Notes: generated by a model not told the origin, from the letters alone. A stretch of DNA of 60,438 bases from Paenibacillus sp. FJAT-26967 (GCF_001541095.1 NZ_LMXH01000011.1:1-60438); one strand, 5' to 3'. Counted from the first letter of the stretch, positions 26,878-40,840 are shown. Numbers and translations are program-made.

Positions 26878-29800
26878 TTGTTGGACGTAAACAATTTCGA
26901 ATTTATGAAAATCGGATTGGCTTCACCTGAGAAAATCCGTTCATGGTCCCGTGGGGAAGTTAAAAAACCGGAGACAATCAACTACAGAACACTGAAGCCC
27001 GAAAAAGAAGGCTTGTTCTGTGAGAAAATCTTTGGCCCGACGAAAGACTGGGAATGTCATTGCGGTAAGTACAAGCGTGTTCGCTATAAAGGCGTCGTAT
27101 GTGATCGTTGTGGCGTTGAAGTAACGCGTCAGAAGGTTCGCCGTGAGCGTATGGGGCACATTGAACTTGCTGCGCCTGTCTCCCATATATGGTACTTCAA
27201 AGGTATTCCTAGCCGCATGGGCCTCGCACTGGACATGTCTCCGCGCTCGCTTGAGGAGATCATATACTTTGCTTCCTATGTTGTTACGGATCCGGGAGAC
27301 ACGCCTCTTGAGAAGAAGCAGCTTCTGTCTGAAAAGGAATACCGCAGCTACCGCGAGAAGTATGGATATGCCTTCCAAGCTGGTATGGGTGCTGAGGCAG
27401 TTAAGAAGCTTCTTCAGGATATCGACATCGACAAAGATGTTGAGATGCTGAAAGAAGAGCTAAAAACCGCACAAGGTCAACGCCGTAACCGCGCGATCAA
27501 GCGTCTGGAAGTTATGGAAGCATTCCGTAATTCTAAGAACCTGCCAGATTGGATGGTTCTTGATGTCCTGCCGGTTATTCCGCCAGAGCTCCGTCCGATG
27601 GTTCAGCTGGATGGTGGCCGTTTTGCAACGTCCGACCTTAACGATTTGTATCGTCGTGTTATTAACCGTAATAACCGTCTGAAACGTCTATTAGATCTTG
27701 GGGCTCCTGATATCATTGTTCAGAATGAGAAGCGGATGCTTCAAGAAGCTGTTGACGCGCTAATCGATAACGGCCGCCGTGGACGTCCGGTAACAGGTCC
27801 TGGTAACCGTCCGCTTAAATCTTTGAGTCACATGCTTAAAGGTAAACAGGGACGTTTCCGTCAGAACTTGCTCGGTAAACGTGTCGACTATTCGGGTCGT
27901 TCCGTTATCGTAGTAGGTCCTAGCCTGAAAATGTATCAATGCGGTCTGCCTAAAGAAATGGCTCTTGAGTTGTTCAAACCTTTTGTAATGAAAGAGTTGG
28001 TCAACAAAGGTCTTGCGCATAACATTAAGAGTGCGAAGCGCAAAGTGGAACGTGTAAGTCCGGAAGTATGGGACGTTCTCGAGGAAGTTATTAAAGAGCA
28101 TCCCGTTCTTCTGAACCGCGCCCCTACGCTGCACAGACTGGGTATCCAGGCGTTTGAACCAATCTTGGTTGAAGGCCGTGCTATCAAGCTGCATCCACTC
28201 GTATGTACAGCCTACAACGCTGACTTTGACGGTGACCAAATGGCCGTTCACGTACCGCTATCTGCTGAAGCACAAGCAGAGGCTCGTGTATTGATGCTTG
28301 CATCCGGCAACATTTTGAACCCGAAAGACGGCAAGCCAGTTGTAACGCCATCGCAGGATATGGTCTTGGGAAGCTTCTACCTGACTACGGACAACAAGTA
28401 CGGTAAAGGCGCTAACCTGATTCTTCGCTCTGTGAACGAAGCCGTATCTGTTTATCAGAACGGAACAGCTGAACTGCATGCGCGTGTAGCTATCCCTGCA
28501 AGAGTTCTTAATAAGAAGAACTTTACCGCAGCTCAACAGGAAGCATATTTGATTACGACGATCGGAAAAATCATTTTCAATGAAATTTTCCCGGAAGATT
28601 TCCCGTACATCAACGATGCTACCAAAGCAAACCTGCTTAACGGTCCATCCGACGATTACTTCGTGTTTGAGAAAGGCGCAGATATTCGCGCTAGAATGGA
28701 AGAATTGCCGGAAGCCAAAGCAGTAGGAAAAGACTATTTAGGATCGATTATTGCGGAGTGTTTCCGTAATTACCATACAACTAGAACTTCCGTAATTCTC
28801 GATAAGATTAAAGAGCTCGGCTTCACTTACTCCACTAAAGCGGGTATTACTGTAGCTGTTGCAGACGTTGTCGTGCCTTTAGAGAAGAAGAAGATTCTAG
28901 AAGATTCAGAGGAAAAAGTACGCACGGTTACGAATCAGTACCGCCGCGGCTTGATTACGGATGAAGAGCGTTACGATCGCGTAATTGCAATCTGGAGTAA
29001 AACGAAGGATGAAATCACAGATATCCTGATGAAATCCCTCGATAAATACAATTCCATCAACATGATGGTAGAATCCAAAGCACGGGGTAACAAATCCCAG
29101 ATTACACAACTTGGTGGTATGCGTGGATTGATGGCCAACCCGTCCGGTAAAATTATCGAGCTCCCAATTAAATCGAACTTCCGTGAAGGCCTTACTGTCT
29201 TGGAATACTTTATTTCCACTCACGGTGCTCGTAAAGGTCTTGCCGATACAGCCCTTCGTACAGCTGACTCCGGTTATCTGACCCGTCGTCTGGTAGACGT
29301 TGCGCAGGATGTAATTGTTCGAGAAGATGATTGCGGAACAGATAAAGGATTTATTGTCAGTAAAATTCAAGACGGCAAAGAAGTAATCGAAGACTTGTTT
29401 GACCGTATTGAAGGCCGGTATGCATTCGAAACGATTCGTCATCCGCAGTCTGGTGATGTGATCGTCAATCGTAATGAATTGATTGAAGCTAATATCGCGA
29501 ATTCGATCATCGATGCAGGTATTGAACGTCTGCAGATTCGTTCTGTTCTTAGCTGCCGCTCCCGTCATGGGGTATGTAAGAAGTGCTATGGACGTAATCT
29601 TGCGACAGGACAACATGTTGAAATCGGTGAAGCTGTAGGTATTATCGCAGCACAATCCATTGGTGAACCAGGAACGCAGCTTACTATGCGTACATTCCAT
29701 ACCGGTGGTGTTGCAGGGGATGATATCACACAAGGTTTGCCGCGTATTCAGGAGTTGTTCGAAGCGCGTAATCCTAAAGGGCAAGCGATTATTTCGGAGA

Positions 29801-30498
29801 TTGATGGTCTCGTTAAAGAAATTCGCGAAGCTAAGGACCGCCGTGAAATCGAAGTACAAGGTGAAGCCGAGTCCCGCGTATACGCTGTTCCTTATGGCTC
29901 CCGTGTAAGGGCTGTTGTAGGACAGACGATCGAGGCGGGCGATGAATTAACCGAGGGTTCGATTGATCCTAAAGAAATGCTGCGCATCAAAGGTATCCGA
30001 GGCGTTCAGAACTATATCCTTCAGGAAGTTCAACGCGTATACCGGAACCAGGGCGTAGAGATCAATGATAAGCACGTGGAAGTAATGATTCGTCAGATGC
30101 TTCGTAAAATCCGTATCGTAGATGCGGGTGATACTACACTGCTGCCCGGATCATTCGTTGACATGCATGAATACGAAGAAGCGAACAAAGTGGCTTTGTT
30201 TGCGGATAATGAGCCTGCAGTTGCGAAACCGATCCTTCTCGGTATTACGAAGGCGTCGCTTGAGACTGACTCCTTCCTTTCCGCGGCTTCCTTCCAGGAA
30301 ACAACGCGTGTCCTGACAGATGCAGCGATCAAAGGAAAAGTGGACCAGCTACTGGGCCTCAAGGAGAATGTTATCATTGGTAAGCTGATTCCGGCGGGTA
30401 CAGGTATGCCTCGCTACCGGAACATTCGGGTTGTAGATCCTAATTCCGAGCCGGCTGCTGAAGACCAAGCAGAAAAAGAAACGGTGACGGTTGAATAG
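26878..30498 (+). CDS. rpoC: DNA-directed RNA polymerase subunit beta'
   Basis: The beta' subunit carries the catalytic magnesium. The 1206-residue protein has the N-terminal zinc ribbon Cys60, Cys62, Cys75, Cys78; the absolutely conserved NADFDGD with Asp449, Asp451 and Asp453; and the C-terminal trigger-loop region with [16 protein letters not shown]. The start is TTG 26878, behind AAGGAGGG and matching the family N-terminus MLDVNNFE. It ends at a strong terminator (30529). Confidence 0.97.
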   Translation: MLDVNNFEFMKIGLASPEKIRSWSRGEVKKPETINYRTLKPEKEGLFCEKIFGPTKDWECHCGKYKRVRYKGVVCDRCGVEVTRQKVRRERMGHIELAAPVSHIWYFKGIPSRMGLALDMSPRSLEEIIYFASYVVTDPGDTPLEKKQLLSEKEYRSYREKYGYAFQAGMGAEAVKKLLQDIDIDKDVEMLKEELKTAQGQRRNRAIKRLEVMEAFRNSKNLPDWMVLDVLPVIPPELRPMVQLDGGRFATSDLNDLYRRVINRNNRLKRLLDLGAPDIIVQNEKRMLQEAVDALIDNGRRGRPVTGPGNRPLKSLSHMLKGKQGRFRQNLLGKRVDYSGRSVIVVGPSLKMYQCGLPKEMALELFKPFVMKELVNKGLAHNIKSAKRKVERVSPEVWDVLEEVIKEHPVLLNRAPTLHRLGIQAFEPILVEGRAIKLHPLVCTAYNADFDGDQMAVHVPLSAEAQAEARVLMLASGNILNPKDGKPVVTPSQDMVLGSFYLTTDNKYGKGANLILRSVNEAVSVYQNGTAELHARVAIPARVLNKKNFTAAQQEAYLITTIGKIIFNEIFPEDFPYINDATKANLLNGPSDDYFVFEKGADIRARMEELPEAKAVGKDYLGSIIAECFRNYHTTRTSVILDKIKELGFTYSTKAGITVAVADVVVPLEKKKILEDSEEKVRTVTNQYRRGLITDEERYDRVIAIWSKTKDEITDILMKSLDKYNSINMMVESKARGNKSQITQLGGMRGLMANPSGKIIELPIKSNFREGLTVLEYFISTHGARKGLADTALRTADSGYLTRRLVDVAQDVIVREDDCGTDKGFIVSKIQDGKEVIEDLFDRIEGRYAFETIRHPQSGDVIVNRNELIEANIANSIIDAGIERLQIRSVLSCRSRHGVCKKCYGRNLATGQHVEIGEAVGIIAAQSIGEPGTQLTMRTFHTGGVAGDDITQGLPRIQELFEARNPKGQAIISEIDGLVKEIREAKDRREIEVQGEAESRVYAVPYGSRVRAVVGQTIEAGDELTEGSIDPKEMLRIKGIRGVQNYILQEVQRVYRNQGVEINDKHVEVMIRQMLRKIRIVDAGDTTLLPGSFVDMHEYEEANKVALFADNEPAVAKPILLGITKASLETDSFLSAASFQETTRVLTDAAIKGKVDQLLGLKENVIIGKLIPAGTGMPRYRNIRVVDPNSEPAAEDQAEKETVTVE

Positions 30499-30528
30499 CC
30501 GTTAGCGCAATCAGTTAGAAGAAAAGGC

Positions 30529-30579
30529 GCCTGACCATCAACTATTTAAATAAATCTGTTGATTGTCAGGCAATTTTCT
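30529..30579 (+). terminator. rpoBC terminator
   Basis: GCCTGAC-C-ATCAAC pairs with GTTGAT-T-GTCAGGC, followed by AATTTTCTT. The following promoter begins inside its T-rich tail. Confidence 0.82.
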
Positions 30580-30607
30580 TGACACTGCTCTTTCAAGATG
30601 CTAATAT
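30579..30607 (+). promoter_or_regulatory. sigma-A promoter of the str operon
   Basis: A consensus TTGACA (30579-30584) and TAATAT (30602-30607) are exactly 17 bp apart. It drives rplGB-rpsL-rpsG-fusA-tuf independently of rpoBC. Confidence 0.82.
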
Positions 30608-30660
30608 ATCGAAGTGTGCCTAAATTAATATCTTTACCTGTACTTTGGAGGATGTGGAAT

Positions 30661-30912
30661 ATGACATATGACAAAGTCAAGCAGGCGTCGAAATTAAGTG
30701 TCGGCACAAAGCAAGCTACGAAAAGTGTTGAACTTGGTACAGCACTAGAAGTTATTGTTGCCAAAGATGCAGATCCGCGTATGATAGCTAAGATTGTAAA
30801 TCTCTGTTTGAATTCTGGAATAGAGATAACCTACGTAGATTCTATGAAATTGCTTGGTAAAGCATGCGGAATTGATGTTGGGGCCGCGGTGGCTGCAATC
30901 ATAAATGAATAG
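30661..30912 (+). CDS. rplGB: L7Ae-family ribosome-associated protein (YbxF/RplGB)
   Basis: The 83-residue protein belongs to the L7Ae/L30e/S12e family, whose members bind kink-turn RNA; the Bacillus homologue YbxF does so in vitro. It has the family core (GTKQATKSVELGTALEVIVAKDADP ... YVDSMKLLGKACGIDVGAA split over about 16-75). ATG 30661 follows GGAGG by nine bases; in-frame codons further upstream lie inside the promoter and are rejected. It is the first gene of the str operon. A long stem lies between it and rpsL. Confidence 0.92.
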   Translation: MTYDKVKQASKLSVGTKQATKSVELGTALEVIVAKDADPRMIAKIVNLCLNSGIEITYVDSMKLLGKACGIDVGAAVAAIINE

Positions 30913-30923
30913 CATGGCCGGAT

Positions 30924-30986
30924 GTTTTTGTTTCTAGATCTCATGCGAGAAACAGCTTACTTTTTGCTGAGTCTAAAAACAAAAAC
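30924..30986 (+). repeat. large hairpin between rplGB and rpsL
   Basis: GTTTTTGT and TT (30924-30933) pair with AA and ACAAAAAC (30977-30986). After one C-A mismatch, TAGA (30935-30938) pairs with TCTA (30972-30975). A small CAGC/GCTG apical hairpin lies inside with an asymmetric internal loop. No T-run follows, so it is not a simple terminator. Possible mRNA regulatory or processing structure. Confidence 0.65.
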
Positions 30987-31069
30987 TTCCCTTTGCTTAT
31001 TTATGACTCGCCTGGATCTGTGGGCTTGCAATAAAGGTAAGATGTATACACTAGAGAGGAGGTGGCAGC

Positions 31070-31489
31070 ATGCCAACAATTAACCAGTTAGTCCGTAAAG
31101 GACGTCAAGCTAAAGTTGTTAAATCGAAATCCCCGGCTCTTCAAAGAGGTTTTAACGCTTTGAAAAGAGAATCTACGGAACTCAGCGCTCCGCAAAAACG
31201 CGGTGTATGTACTCGTGTAGGTACAATGACTCCGAAGAAGCCAAACTCCGCACTTCGTAAATACGCTCGTGTGCGTTTGACGAACCGTGTAGAGGTTACA
31301 GCATACATTCCAGGTATCGGACACAACCTTCAAGAACACAGCGTTGTTCTGATTCGCGGAGGTAGAGTGAAAGACCTTCCAGGGGTACGTTACCACATCG
31401 TTCGTGGTGCACTGGATACTTCCGGTGTTAACAACCGTATGCAAGCTCGTTCCAAATATGGTACGAAGCGTCCGAAAGTTAAGAAGTAA
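31070..31489 (+). CDS. rpsL: 30S ribosomal protein S12
   Basis: S12 lies at the decoding centre and is the target of streptomycin-resistance mutations. The 139-residue protein has the key segments [11 protein letters not shown] and [12 protein letters not shown], with both lysines intact, so it looks streptomycin sensitive. AGAGGAGGTG precedes ATG 31070. rpsG follows. Confidence 0.97.
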   Translation: MPTINQLVRKGRQAKVVKSKSPALQRGFNALKRESTELSAPQKRGVCTRVGTMTPKKPNSALRKYARVRLTNRVEVTAYIPGIGHNLQEHSVVLIRGGRVKDLPGVRYHIVRGALDTSGVNNRMQARSKYGTKRPKVKK

Positions 31490-31537
31490 TCTATCTCTTG
31501 TTTGAAAGCAATTATTTTTTGAGAAAGGGGGATCACT

Positions 31538-32008
31538 ATGCCTCGTAAAGGTCCAGTAACACGCAGAGACGTATTGCCAGATCCGATATATAGCAGCAAA
31601 TTAGTTACTCGTCTCATCAATCGCATCATGATCGATGGTAAAAGAGGGGTAGCACAATCTATTCTATATAACGCGTTTGAAATGATTCAAGAACGTACCG
31701 GTAAGGAGCCGATGGAAGTTTTCGAACAAGCCATCAAGAACATCATGCCGGTGCTGGAAGTTAAATCCCGCCGCGTCGGTGGTGCTAACTACCAGGTTCC
31801 AATCGAAGTTAAGCCAGAGCGTCGCACGACACTTGGTCTGCGCTGGCTCGTAAACTACTCTCGTCTTCGTGGTGAGAAAACCATGGAAGAGAGACTGGCA
31901 TTTGAAATTATCGATGCTAGTAACAACACAGGTTCTTCTGTGAAGAAACGTGAAGATGTACACAAAATGGCAGAAGCGAACAAAGCGTTTGCTCACTACC
32001 GTTGGTAG
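31538..32008 (+). CDS. rpsG: 30S ribosomal protein S7
   Basis: S7 initiates assembly of the 30S head. The 156-residue protein starts [18 protein letters not shown] and has the rRNA-binding segment [15 protein letters not shown] and the C-terminal [19 protein letters not shown]-rich ribosome-binding site (AAAGGGGG) precedes ATG 31538. It lies in the str operon. Confidence 0.97.
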   Translation: MPRKGPVTRRDVLPDPIYSSKLVTRLINRIMIDGKRGVAQSILYNAFEMIQERTGKEPMEVFEQAIKNIMPVLEVKSRRVGGANYQVPIEVKPERRTTLGLRWLVNYSRLRGEKTMEERLAFEIIDASNNTGSSVKKREDVHKMAEANKAFAHYRW

Positions 32009-32043
32009 GATTTAGATCCTCGAATTAGGAAGGAGACATAACC

Positions 32044-34119
<2,076 letters not shown>

Positions 34120-34164
34120 TATAAAACTAGTTTTAAAATTTATTTCAAGGAGGAATTGTTTAAC

Positions 34165-35355
34165 ATGGCAAAGGCTAAATTCGAACGTAATAAACCGCAC
34201 GTTAATATCGGTACTATCGGTCACGTCGACCACGGTAAAACAACCCTGACAGCTGCAATCACAACTGTACTGTCCAAAAGATATGGTGGAGCTGCAGTAG
34301 CATTCGACCAAATCGATAAAGCACCAGAAGAGCGCGAGCGTGGTATCACAATCTCCACTGCACACGTTGAGTACGAAACTCCTAACCGTCACTACGCACA
34401 CGTAGACTGCCCAGGTCACGCCGACTATGTTAAAAACATGATCACAGGCGCTGCGCAAATGGACGGAGCTATCCTGGTTGTATCCGCAGCTGACGGCCCT
34501 ATGCCGCAAACTCGCGAGCACATCCTTCTTTCCCGTCAAGTAGGCGTTCCTTACATCGTCGTATTCATGAACAAGTGTGACATGGTTGAAGACGAAGAGC
34601 TTCTTGAACTGGTTGAAATGGAAATCCGTGACCTTCTTTCTGAGTATGAGTTCCCAGGCGACGACACTCCGATCATTCGTGGTTCCGCTCGTGAAGCTCT
34701 TCAAAACCCAGATGGCGAGTGGGCGGACAAAATCATCGAGCTCTTCGAGCAAGTTGATACTTACATCCCACAACCAGAACGCGAAACTGACAAGCCTTTC
34801 CTTATGCCTGTCGAGGACGTATTCTCCATCACAGGTCGTGGTACAGTTGCTACAGGCCGTGTAGAGCGTGGTACTGTTAAAGTACAAGACGAAGTTGAAA
34901 TCGTTGGTATCGCTGAAGAAACTCGCAAATGCGTAGTTACAGGCGTAGAAATGTTCCGTAAGCTTCTTGACTCCGCTCAAGCTGGTGACAACATCGGCGC
35001 ACTGCTTCGTGGTGTTGACCGTAATGACATCGAGCGTGGACAAGTTCTTTCGAAGCCAGGTTCGGTTAAGCCGCACACTAGCTTTACAGCTCAAATCTAC
35101 GTACTGACTAAAGAAGAGGGTGGCCGTCACAAGCCTTTCTTCACTGGTTACCGTCCACAGTTCTACTTCCGTACAACTGACGTAACAGGTATCATCAACC
35201 TGCCAGAAGGCACTGAGATGGTTATGCCTGGTGATAACATCACTGTAACGGTTGAACTGATCAACCCAATCGCTATCGAGCAAGGTACTAAGTTCGCGAT
35301 CCGTGAAGGCGGACGTACTGTTGGTGCCGGTGCAGTAGCAACAATCATTAAGTAA
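34165..35355 (+). CDS. tuf: elongation factor Tu
   Basis: EF-Tu delivers aminoacyl-tRNA to the ribosome. The 396-residue protein has G1 GHVDHGKT (19-26), the switch-[11 protein letters not shown]4 NKCD and the canonical C-terminus [18 protein letters not shown] 34165 follows AAGGAGGA; the longer frame from 34156 lacks a ribosome-binding site. Codon use is strongly biased, as expected of a very highly expressed gene. A terminator follows at 35432. Confidence 0.98.
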   Translation: MAKAKFERNKPHVNIGTIGHVDHGKTTLTAAITTVLSKRYGGAAVAFDQIDKAPEERERGITISTAHVEYETPNRHYAHVDCPGHADYVKNMITGAAQMDGAILVVSAADGPMPQTREHILLSRQVGVPYIVVFMNKCDMVEDEELLELVEMEIRDLLSEYEFPGDDTPIIRGSAREALQNPDGEWADKIIELFEQVDTYIPQPERETDKPFLMPVEDVFSITGRGTVATGRVERGTVKVQDEVEIVGIAEETRKCVVTGVEMFRKLLDSAQAGDNIGALLRGVDRNDIERGQVLSKPGSVKPHTSFTAQIYVLTKEEGGRHKPFFTGYRPQFYFRTTDVTGIINLPEGTEMVMPGDNITVTVELINPIAIEQGTKFAIREGGRTVGAGAVATIIK

Positions 35356-35388
35356 TTTATCGTCCTCGGACGATTTCATAAGCAACAC

Positions 35389-35418
35389 GTACTGTAACGA
35401 GACCCCTGTACTGTAACG
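35389..35418 (+). repeat. 11-bp direct repeat after tuf
   Basis: GTACTGTAACG occurs at 35389-35399 and again at 35408-35418, between the tuf stop and its terminator. Function unknown. Confidence 0.6.
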
Positions 35419-35431
35419 GAGTAAGACGAAG

Positions 35432-35458
35432 GCCCTGCCCTTGGTGGCGGGGCTTTTC
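35432..35458 (+). terminator. str operon terminator
   Basis: GCCCTGCC (35432-35439) pairs with GGCGGGGC (35446-35453) with one G-T pair, then TTTTCT. It ends the transcript from the promoter at 30579. Confidence 0.82.
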
Positions 35459-35628
35459 TATTAAACATAGTTGTACACAGTAATACATTGCCGTAATAAG
35501 TTCCGGATATATGCGCGGCGTCAACTAACACGGTTCTCACTATAATAGAAGAAGCAATCAAAAGGATGCCGTTTAAAAGACGGATAATATCGACTGAAAA
35601 CTTTCTAGATATTTGTCTTATAAAAATG

Positions 35629-35657
35629 TTGCATTTATTAATTGTATTCGATATAAT
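35629..35657 (+). promoter_or_regulatory. sigma-A promoter of the S10-spc operon
   Basis: TTGCAT (35629-35634) and a consensus TATAAT (35652-35657) are exactly 17 bp apart, 138 bp before rpsJ. It is the only strong promoter I see in front of the S10-spc block. Confidence 0.82.
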
Positions 35658-35687
35658 AGTTAGCGTTGGTCTGTGACGTTGCGATGA

Positions 35688-36104
<417 letters not shown>

Positions 36105-36145
36105 GATTAAATAGAAGAAACGATAAGGAAGAGAGGTGTCAACGA

Positions 36146-36769
36146 ATGAAAGGTATCTTAGGTAAAAAACTTGGAATGACTCAAGTATTTACACCAGAAG
36201 GAAACGTCGTACCTGTAACAGTTATCGAAGTTGGACCATGTGTGGTTCTGCAGAAGAAAGATGTCGATAACGATGGTTACGAATCGATCCAAATCGGTTT
36301 TGCCGACAAGAAAGAAAAGAATGCAACTAAGCCTGAAATTGGTCATGCAAAGAAGGCTAACACTGCTCCTAAGCGCTACGTTAAAGAATTTCGTGGTGTG
36401 ACACTTGGAGAATATGAAGTAGGCCAAGAGCTGAAAGCGGATCTGTTCAGCGAAGGTGAGTTTGTTGACGTGTCTGGTACATCCAAAGGTAAAGGATTCC
36501 AGGGCGTAATCAAAAGACATAATCAACACACTGGTCCGATGTCTCACGGTTCCCGTTATCATCGTGGTCCGGGTTCCATGGGTTCCATCGCAGCTAACCG
36601 TGTTATGAAGGGCAAGAAATTGCCAGGACATATGGGTAGCGAAACAGTAACCCTGCAAAACCTGCAAGTTATTAAAGTTGATGCGGATCGTAACGTAATC
36701 CTGGTTAAAGGTTCCATTCCGGGTCCTAGAAACAGCTACGTAAGCGTGAAATCCGCGGTGAAAAAGTAA
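36146..36769 (+). CDS. rplC: 50S ribosomal protein L3
   Basis: L3 is an early assembly protein reaching the peptidyl transferase centre. The 207-residue protein starts [15 protein letters not shown] and has the conserved loop [14 protein letters not shown] and [18 protein letters not shown] precedes ATG 36146. rplD follows by 16 bases. Confidence 0.97.
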   Translation: MKGILGKKLGMTQVFTPEGNVVPVTVIEVGPCVVLQKKDVDNDGYESIQIGFADKKEKNATKPEIGHAKKANTAPKRYVKEFRGVTLGEYEVGQELKADLFSEGEFVDVSGTSKGKGFQGVIKRHNQHTGPMSHGSRYHRGPGSMGSIAANRVMKGKKLPGHMGSETVTLQNLQVIKVDADRNVILVKGSIPGPRNSYVSVKSAVKK

Positions 36770-36785
36770 GAAAGGAGGAAGACTG

Positions 36786-37412
36786 ATGCCAAAAGTAGCG
36801 CTATATAACGTATCCGGCTCTCAGGTCGGTGAAGTTGAACTGTCTGATGCTGTGTTCGGTATCGAACCTCACGTGCATGCTCTGCATGAAGCGGTTCTAT
36901 TGCAACAAGCATCTGTTCGTCAAGGTACCCACAAGGTAAAAGGACGTTCTGAAGTACGCGGCGGCGGACGTAAGCCTTGGAAACAAAAAGGAACTGGACG
37001 CGCACGTCAAGGTAGTATCCGTGCTCCACAATGGAAGGGCGGCGGTGTAGTATTCGGACCGACTCCTCGCAGCTATGGTTACAAATTGCCTAAGAAAGTT
37101 CGTCGTCTTGCAATTAAGTCTGCTCTTTCATCTAAAGTGATTGAGAATGACATTATCGTATTGGATCAGCTGCAGATGAATGCTCCGAAAACGAAAGAAT
37201 TCGTAGCGATTCTGAAGAACCTCAACGTAGACCGTAAGGCACTTGTTGTTGCTGCATCATACGAAGACAGCGTAGCACTTTCCGCTCGTAACATTCCGGG
37301 AGTGAAGTTCGTTGTTGCTGATGGAATCAACGTACTCGACGTAATGGTTCATGACAAATTGATCATTACGAAGGATGCGGTTCAGAAGGTAGAGGAGGTG
37401 CTTGCGCAATGA
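36786..37412 (+). CDS. rplD: 50S ribosomal protein L4
   Basis: L4 lines the peptide exit tunnel and in several bacteria represses the S10 operon. The 208-residue protein has the tunnel-loop segment [20 protein letters not shown] and the conserved [26 protein letters not shown] precedes ATG 36786. The stop overlaps the rplW start (ATGA). Confidence 0.97.
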   Translation: MPKVALYNVSGSQVGEVELSDAVFGIEPHVHALHEAVLLQQASVRQGTHKVKGRSEVRGGGRKPWKQKGTGRARQGSIRAPQWKGGGVVFGPTPRSYGYKLPKKVRRLAIKSALSSKVIENDIIVLDQLQMNAPKTKEFVAILKNLNVDRKALVVAASYEDSVALSARNIPGVKFVVADGINVLDVMVHDKLIITKDAVQKVEEVLAQ

Positions 37413-37699
37413 AAAACCCACGCGATATAATCAAGCGCCCAGTCATCACGGAACGTTCTACTGAAATGATGGCTGACAAGAAGTATGTATTCGAAGTTGA
37501 GCTCCGTGCGAACAAAACGGAAATCAAACAAGCGATCGAAGAGATCTTTAAAGTTAAAGTAAGTAGCGTAAACACGCTTAGAATGCCAGCTAAGCCGAAG
37601 CGTCAAGGTCGTCATTCCGGTTATACTTCCGCTTGGAAGAAAGCTTTCGTGACACTGAGTGCAGATAGCAAGGAACTGGAGTTCTTTGAAACGGTATAA
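37409..37699 (+). CDS. rplW: 50S ribosomal protein L23
   Basis: L23 lies at the exit-tunnel mouth and docks trigger factor and SRP. The 96-residue protein starts [17 protein letters not shown] and has the usual [21 protein letters not shown]. It overlaps rplD by four bases with AGAGGAGGTG upstream, suggesting translational coupling. Confidence 0.96.
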   Translation: MKNPRDIIKRPVITERSTEMMADKKYVFEVELRANKTEIKQAIEEIFKVKVSSVNTLRMPAKPKRQGRHSGYTSAWKKAFVTLSADSKELEFFETV

Positions 37700-37729
37700 T
37701 AAAATCTCTAAAGTAAGGAGGTAACACAG

Positions 37730-38560
37730 ATGCCAATTAAAAAGTATAAACCGACCTCTCCAGCAAGACGTGCAATGTCCGTATCTACTTTTGAAGAGAT
37801 CACGACATCCACACCGGAAAAATCCTTGCTTGCTCCTCTGAGTAAACAAGCAGGTCGTAATAACCAAGGTAAAATCACGACTCGTCATCATGGTGGCGGT
37901 CATAAGCGTAAATATCGTATCATCGACTTTAAGCGCAACAAAGACGGCATTCCAGGTCGCGTTGCTACAATCGAGTACGATCCAAACCGTTCCGCTAACA
38001 TCGCTCTGATCCACTACGCAGACGGTGAAAAAAGATACATTCTGGCACCAAAAGGCTTGAAGGTTGATGACCAAATTCAATCCGGACTTGGTTCTGATAT
38101 CAAAGTTGGTAATGCACTTGCACTGGAGAACATTCCGGTCGGTACAGTTATCCACAACATCGAGCTGAAACCAGGCAAAGGCGGACAAATGGTACGTGCT
38201 GCTGGTACCGAAGCTCAACTGCTTGGTAAAGAAGATGTGTACGTGACAATTCGTCTTTCCTCCGGAGAAGTTCGCAAAGTGCTGAAAACTTGCCGCGCGA
38301 CTATCGGTTCCGTTGGTAACGGTGATCACGAACTCGTCAAGATCGGTAAAGCCGGACGTAATCGTTGGCTTGGCAAGAGACCAGAAGTCCGCGGGGTAGT
38401 AATGAATCCGAACGATCACCCACACGGTGGTGGTGAAGGTCGCGCTCCTATCGGCCGTAAGTCTCCGTTGTCCCCTTGGGGTAAACCGACACTCGGTTAT
38501 AAAACTCGTAAAAAAGGCAAAGCTTCTGACAAGTACATTGTACGTCGTCGTACGAAGTAA
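37730..38560 (+). CDS. rplB: 50S ribosomal protein L2
   Basis: L2 is a core protein next to the peptidyl transferase centre. The 276-residue protein starts [17 protein letters not shown] and has the conserved [19 protein letters not shown], including the histidine implicated in peptidyl transfer. AAGGAGGTAA precedes ATG 37730. Confidence 0.98.
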   Translation: MPIKKYKPTSPARRAMSVSTFEEITTSTPEKSLLAPLSKQAGRNNQGKITTRHHGGGHKRKYRIIDFKRNKDGIPGRVATIEYDPNRSANIALIHYADGEKRYILAPKGLKVDDQIQSGLGSDIKVGNALALENIPVGTVIHNIELKPGKGGQMVRAAGTEAQLLGKEDVYVTIRLSSGEVRKVLKTCRATIGSVGNGDHELVKIGKAGRNRWLGKRPEVRGVVMNPNDHPHGGGEGRAPIGRKSPLSPWGKPTLGYKTRKKGKASDKYIVRRRTK

Positions 38561-38608
38561 TTTATACACATCTGAATATCTCAATGTTCAGAGAAGGGAG
38601 GCGCTTCT

Positions 38609-38887
38609 ATGGGTCGCAGTTTGAAAAAAGGTCCATTTATCGATGGACACCTCATGAAAAAAGTTGAGGAGCAAACCGAAGGCAGCAAAAAGACCGTAAT
38701 CAAAACTTGGTCTCGCCGTTCTACTATTTTCCCTCAGTTCGTGGGTCACACTATCGCGGTTTATGACGGAAGAAAGCATGTGCCTGTATACGTTACAGAA
38801 GATATGGTTGGACACAAACTAGGTGAGTTTGCACCAACTCGTACGTACAAAGGTCATGATGACGATAAGAAAACCGGAAAACGCTAA
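38609..38887 (+). CDS. rpsS: 30S ribosomal protein S19
   Basis: S19 binds the 30S head with S13. The 92-residue protein starts [19 protein letters not shown] and includes [29 protein letters not shown] precedes ATG 38609. A weak stem (CTGAA/TTCAG, about 38570-38590) lies before the ribosome-binding site. Confidence 0.97.
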   Translation: MGRSLKKGPFIDGHLMKKVEEQTEGSKKTVIKTWSRRSTIFPQFVGHTIAVYDGRKHVPVYVTEDMVGHKLGEFAPTRTYKGHDDDKKTGKR

Positions 38888-38917
38888 TCGTTATTTTTAG
38901 TGAGAGGAGGTACTACT

Positions 38918-39250
38918 ATGCAAGCTAAAGCTGCTGCTAAATTCGTTCGGATCGCTCCTCGCAAAGTGCAACTGGTAGTTGATTTGATTCGGGGCAAACA
39001 AGTAGGGGATGCGGTTGCAATCCTACGCCATACTCCTAAATCAGCTTCTCCTATCGTGGAGAAGGTTTTGAACTCAGCAATTGCCAACGCAGAGCACAAT
39101 TATTCGATGGATCCTAACAAACTCGTGATCAGTGAAGTGTATGTAAACCACGGTCCGATCATGAAGAGATTCCGCCCTCGTGCCATGGGTCGCGCGAGCC
39201 GCATTAATAAACGTACCAGCCACATTACTGTTGTGGTATCTGAGAAATAA
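38918..39250 (+). CDS. rplV: 50S ribosomal protein L22
   Basis: L22 lines the exit tunnel. The 110-residue protein starts [18 protein letters not shown] and has the loop [23 protein letters not shown] 38918 follows AGAGGAGGTA; the GTG at 38900 lies upstream of this site and is rejected. Confidence 0.96.
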   Translation: MQAKAAAKFVRIAPRKVQLVVDLIRGKQVGDAVAILRHTPKSASPIVEKVLNSAIANAEHNYSMDPNKLVISEVYVNHGPIMKRFRPRAMGRASRINKRTSHITVVVSEK

Positions 39251-39263
39251 GGAGGGATAACGT

Positions 39264-39926
39264 GTGGGTCAAAAAGTAAACCCGGTAGGTCTGAGAATTG
39301 GTATTATTCGCGATTGGGAATCCAAATGGTACGCTGAGAAAGATTTCGGCGATTTGCTGATGGAAGACGTTAAAATTCGTGAGTATCTGAAGAACAAACT
39401 GAAAGATTCTGCACTTTCTCATATCGACATTGAGCGCGCGGCTAATCGCGTGAACGTGACGATTCATACCGCTAAGCCTGGTATGGTTATCGGTAAAGGT
39501 GGAGCGGAAGTAGAAATTATCCGCAACTACATTGCTACAATGACAGGGAAAAAAGTTCACATCAACATCGCTGAAGTGAAAAACCCTGAGCTCGACGCTG
39601 TCCTCGTTGCAGAAAGCATTGCACAACAGTTAGAGCGCCGCGTGTCTTTCCGTCGTGCTATGAAACAAGCGATGCAAAGAACGCAAAGAGCGGGAGCTAA
39701 AGGTATTAAAGTTTCGACCAGCGGACGTTTGGGCGGAGCGGAAATTGCCCGTACGGAAGGATACAGCGAAGGAACAGTTCCACTCCACACGCTTCGTGCG
39801 GATATCGATTATGGTACAGCTGAAGCGCATACGACCTACGGACGGATCGGCGTTAAAGTATGGATCTATCGTGGAGAGGTACTTCCGACAGCTAAGAAAA
39901 AGGCTCAATCGGAAGGAGGCAACTAA
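39264..39926 (+). CDS. rpsC: 30S ribosomal protein S3
   Basis: S3 forms the mRNA entry site. The 220-residue protein starts [18 protein letters not shown] and has the KH-domain GMVIGKGG motif (near 75). The start is GTG 39264 behind AAGGAGGG. rplP follows after two bases. Confidence 0.97.
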   Translation: MGQKVNPVGLRIGIIRDWESKWYAEKDFGDLLMEDVKIREYLKNKLKDSALSHIDIERAANRVNVTIHTAKPGMVIGKGGAEVEIIRNYIATMTGKKVHINIAEVKNPELDAVLVAESIAQQLERRVSFRRAMKQAMQRTQRAGAKGIKVSTSGRLGGAEIARTEGYSEGTVPLHTLRADIDYGTAEAHTTYGRIGVKVWIYRGEVLPTAKKKAQSEGGN

Positions 39927-39928
39927 TC

Positions 39929-40363
39929 ATGTTAGTACCTAAACGTGTAAAACACCGCAAAGAACACCGCGGTAAAATGAAAGGTCGCGCTAAAGGCGGC
40001 ACTGAAGTTGCATTCGGTGAATTCGGTCTGCAAGCTCTTGAGCCTGCATGGATTACTAACCGTCAAATCGAGGCTGCTCGTATTGCCATGACACGTTACA
40101 TCAAACGTGGCGGTAAAGTATGGATTAAAATCTTCCCTGCGAAGCCAATCACTCAAAAGCCTCTGGAAGTCCGGATGGGTAGTGGTAAAGGTAACGTTGA
40201 GAAGTGGGTAGCTGTTGTAAAGCCTGGCAAGGTTATGTTTGAACTGGCTGGTGTTAGCGAAGAAGTTGCTCGCGAAGCTATGCGTCTTGCTATGCACAAG
40301 CTCCCGGTTAAATGTAAGTTCGTGAAGAAAGAAGAAGTGGGTGGTGAAGCACATGAAGGCTAG
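39929..40363 (+). CDS. rplP: 50S ribosomal protein L16
   Basis: L16 binds near the A-site tRNA elbow. The 144-residue protein starts [19 protein letters not shown] and has [15 protein letters not shown] and [28 protein letters not shown] lies in the end of rpsC. Its last codons overlap rpmC. Confidence 0.97.
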   Translation: MLVPKRVKHRKEHRGKMKGRAKGGTEVAFGEFGLQALEPAWITNRQIEAARIAMTRYIKRGGKVWIKIFPAKPITQKPLEVRMGSGKGNVEKWVAVVKPGKVMFELAGVSEEVAREAMRLAMHKLPVKCKFVKKEEVGGEAHEG

Positions 40364-40550
40364 TGAATTCCGCAACTTAACCACTGCTGAAATCGAACAA
40401 AGAATTTCCGGTTTTAAGGAAGAACTCTTTAACCTCCGTTTTCAACTAGCTACCGGACAACTGGATAACCCGGTTCAAATTCAGAAGCTGCGCAAAGAGA
40501 TCGCCCGTGCGAAAACTGTTTTGCGTGAAAGAGAACTCGGGATTGGTTAA
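40353..40550 (+). CDS. rpmC: 50S ribosomal protein L29
   Basis: L29 sits at the tunnel exit beside L23. The 65-residue helical protein starts [16 protein letters not shown] and has [18 protein letters not shown] 40353 is chosen by similarity; it overlaps the end of rplP by 11 bases with GGGTGGTG as ribosome-binding site. The GTG at 40341 is an unlikely alternative. Confidence 0.94.
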   Translation: MKASEFRNLTTAEIEQRISGFKEELFNLRFQLATGQLDNPVQIQKLRKEIARAKTVLRERELGIG

Positions 40551-40576
40551 GCAAATTCAGAAGGGAGGGCTCGTAT

Positions 40577-40840
40577 ATGGCAGAGCGTAACGAACGTAAA
40601 GTCCAGATCGGTAAAGTGGTCAGCGACAAAATGGAAAAAACCATTGTTGTTGCCGTGGAAACATACAAAAAACACGATCTGTACCACAAGCGGATTAAAT
40701 ATACGAAGAAGTTTAAAGCTCACGATGAGAACAACGAAGCGCAAATCGGCGACACCGTGAAAATCATGGAAACTCGCCCATTGTCCAAAGACAAGCGTTT
40801 CCGTCTCGTTGAGATCGTTGAAAAAGCTGTTATTGTTTAA
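40577..40840 (+). CDS. rpsQ: 30S ribosomal protein S17
   Basis: S17 is a primary 16S rRNA-binding protein. The 87-residue OB-fold protein has [19 protein letters not shown] and the conserved [29 protein letters not shown] precedes ATG 40577. Confidence 0.97.
   Translation: MAERNERKVQIGKVVSDKMEKTIVVAVETYKKHDLYHKRIKYTKKFKAHDENNEAQIGDTVKIMETRPLSKDKRFRLVEIVEKAVIV

Noticed and set aside
37382-38584. 400-codon reverse-strand frame opposite rplW and rplB
   Set aside because: Antisense shadow of conserved ribosomal protein genes, with no start signal or recognisable protein.
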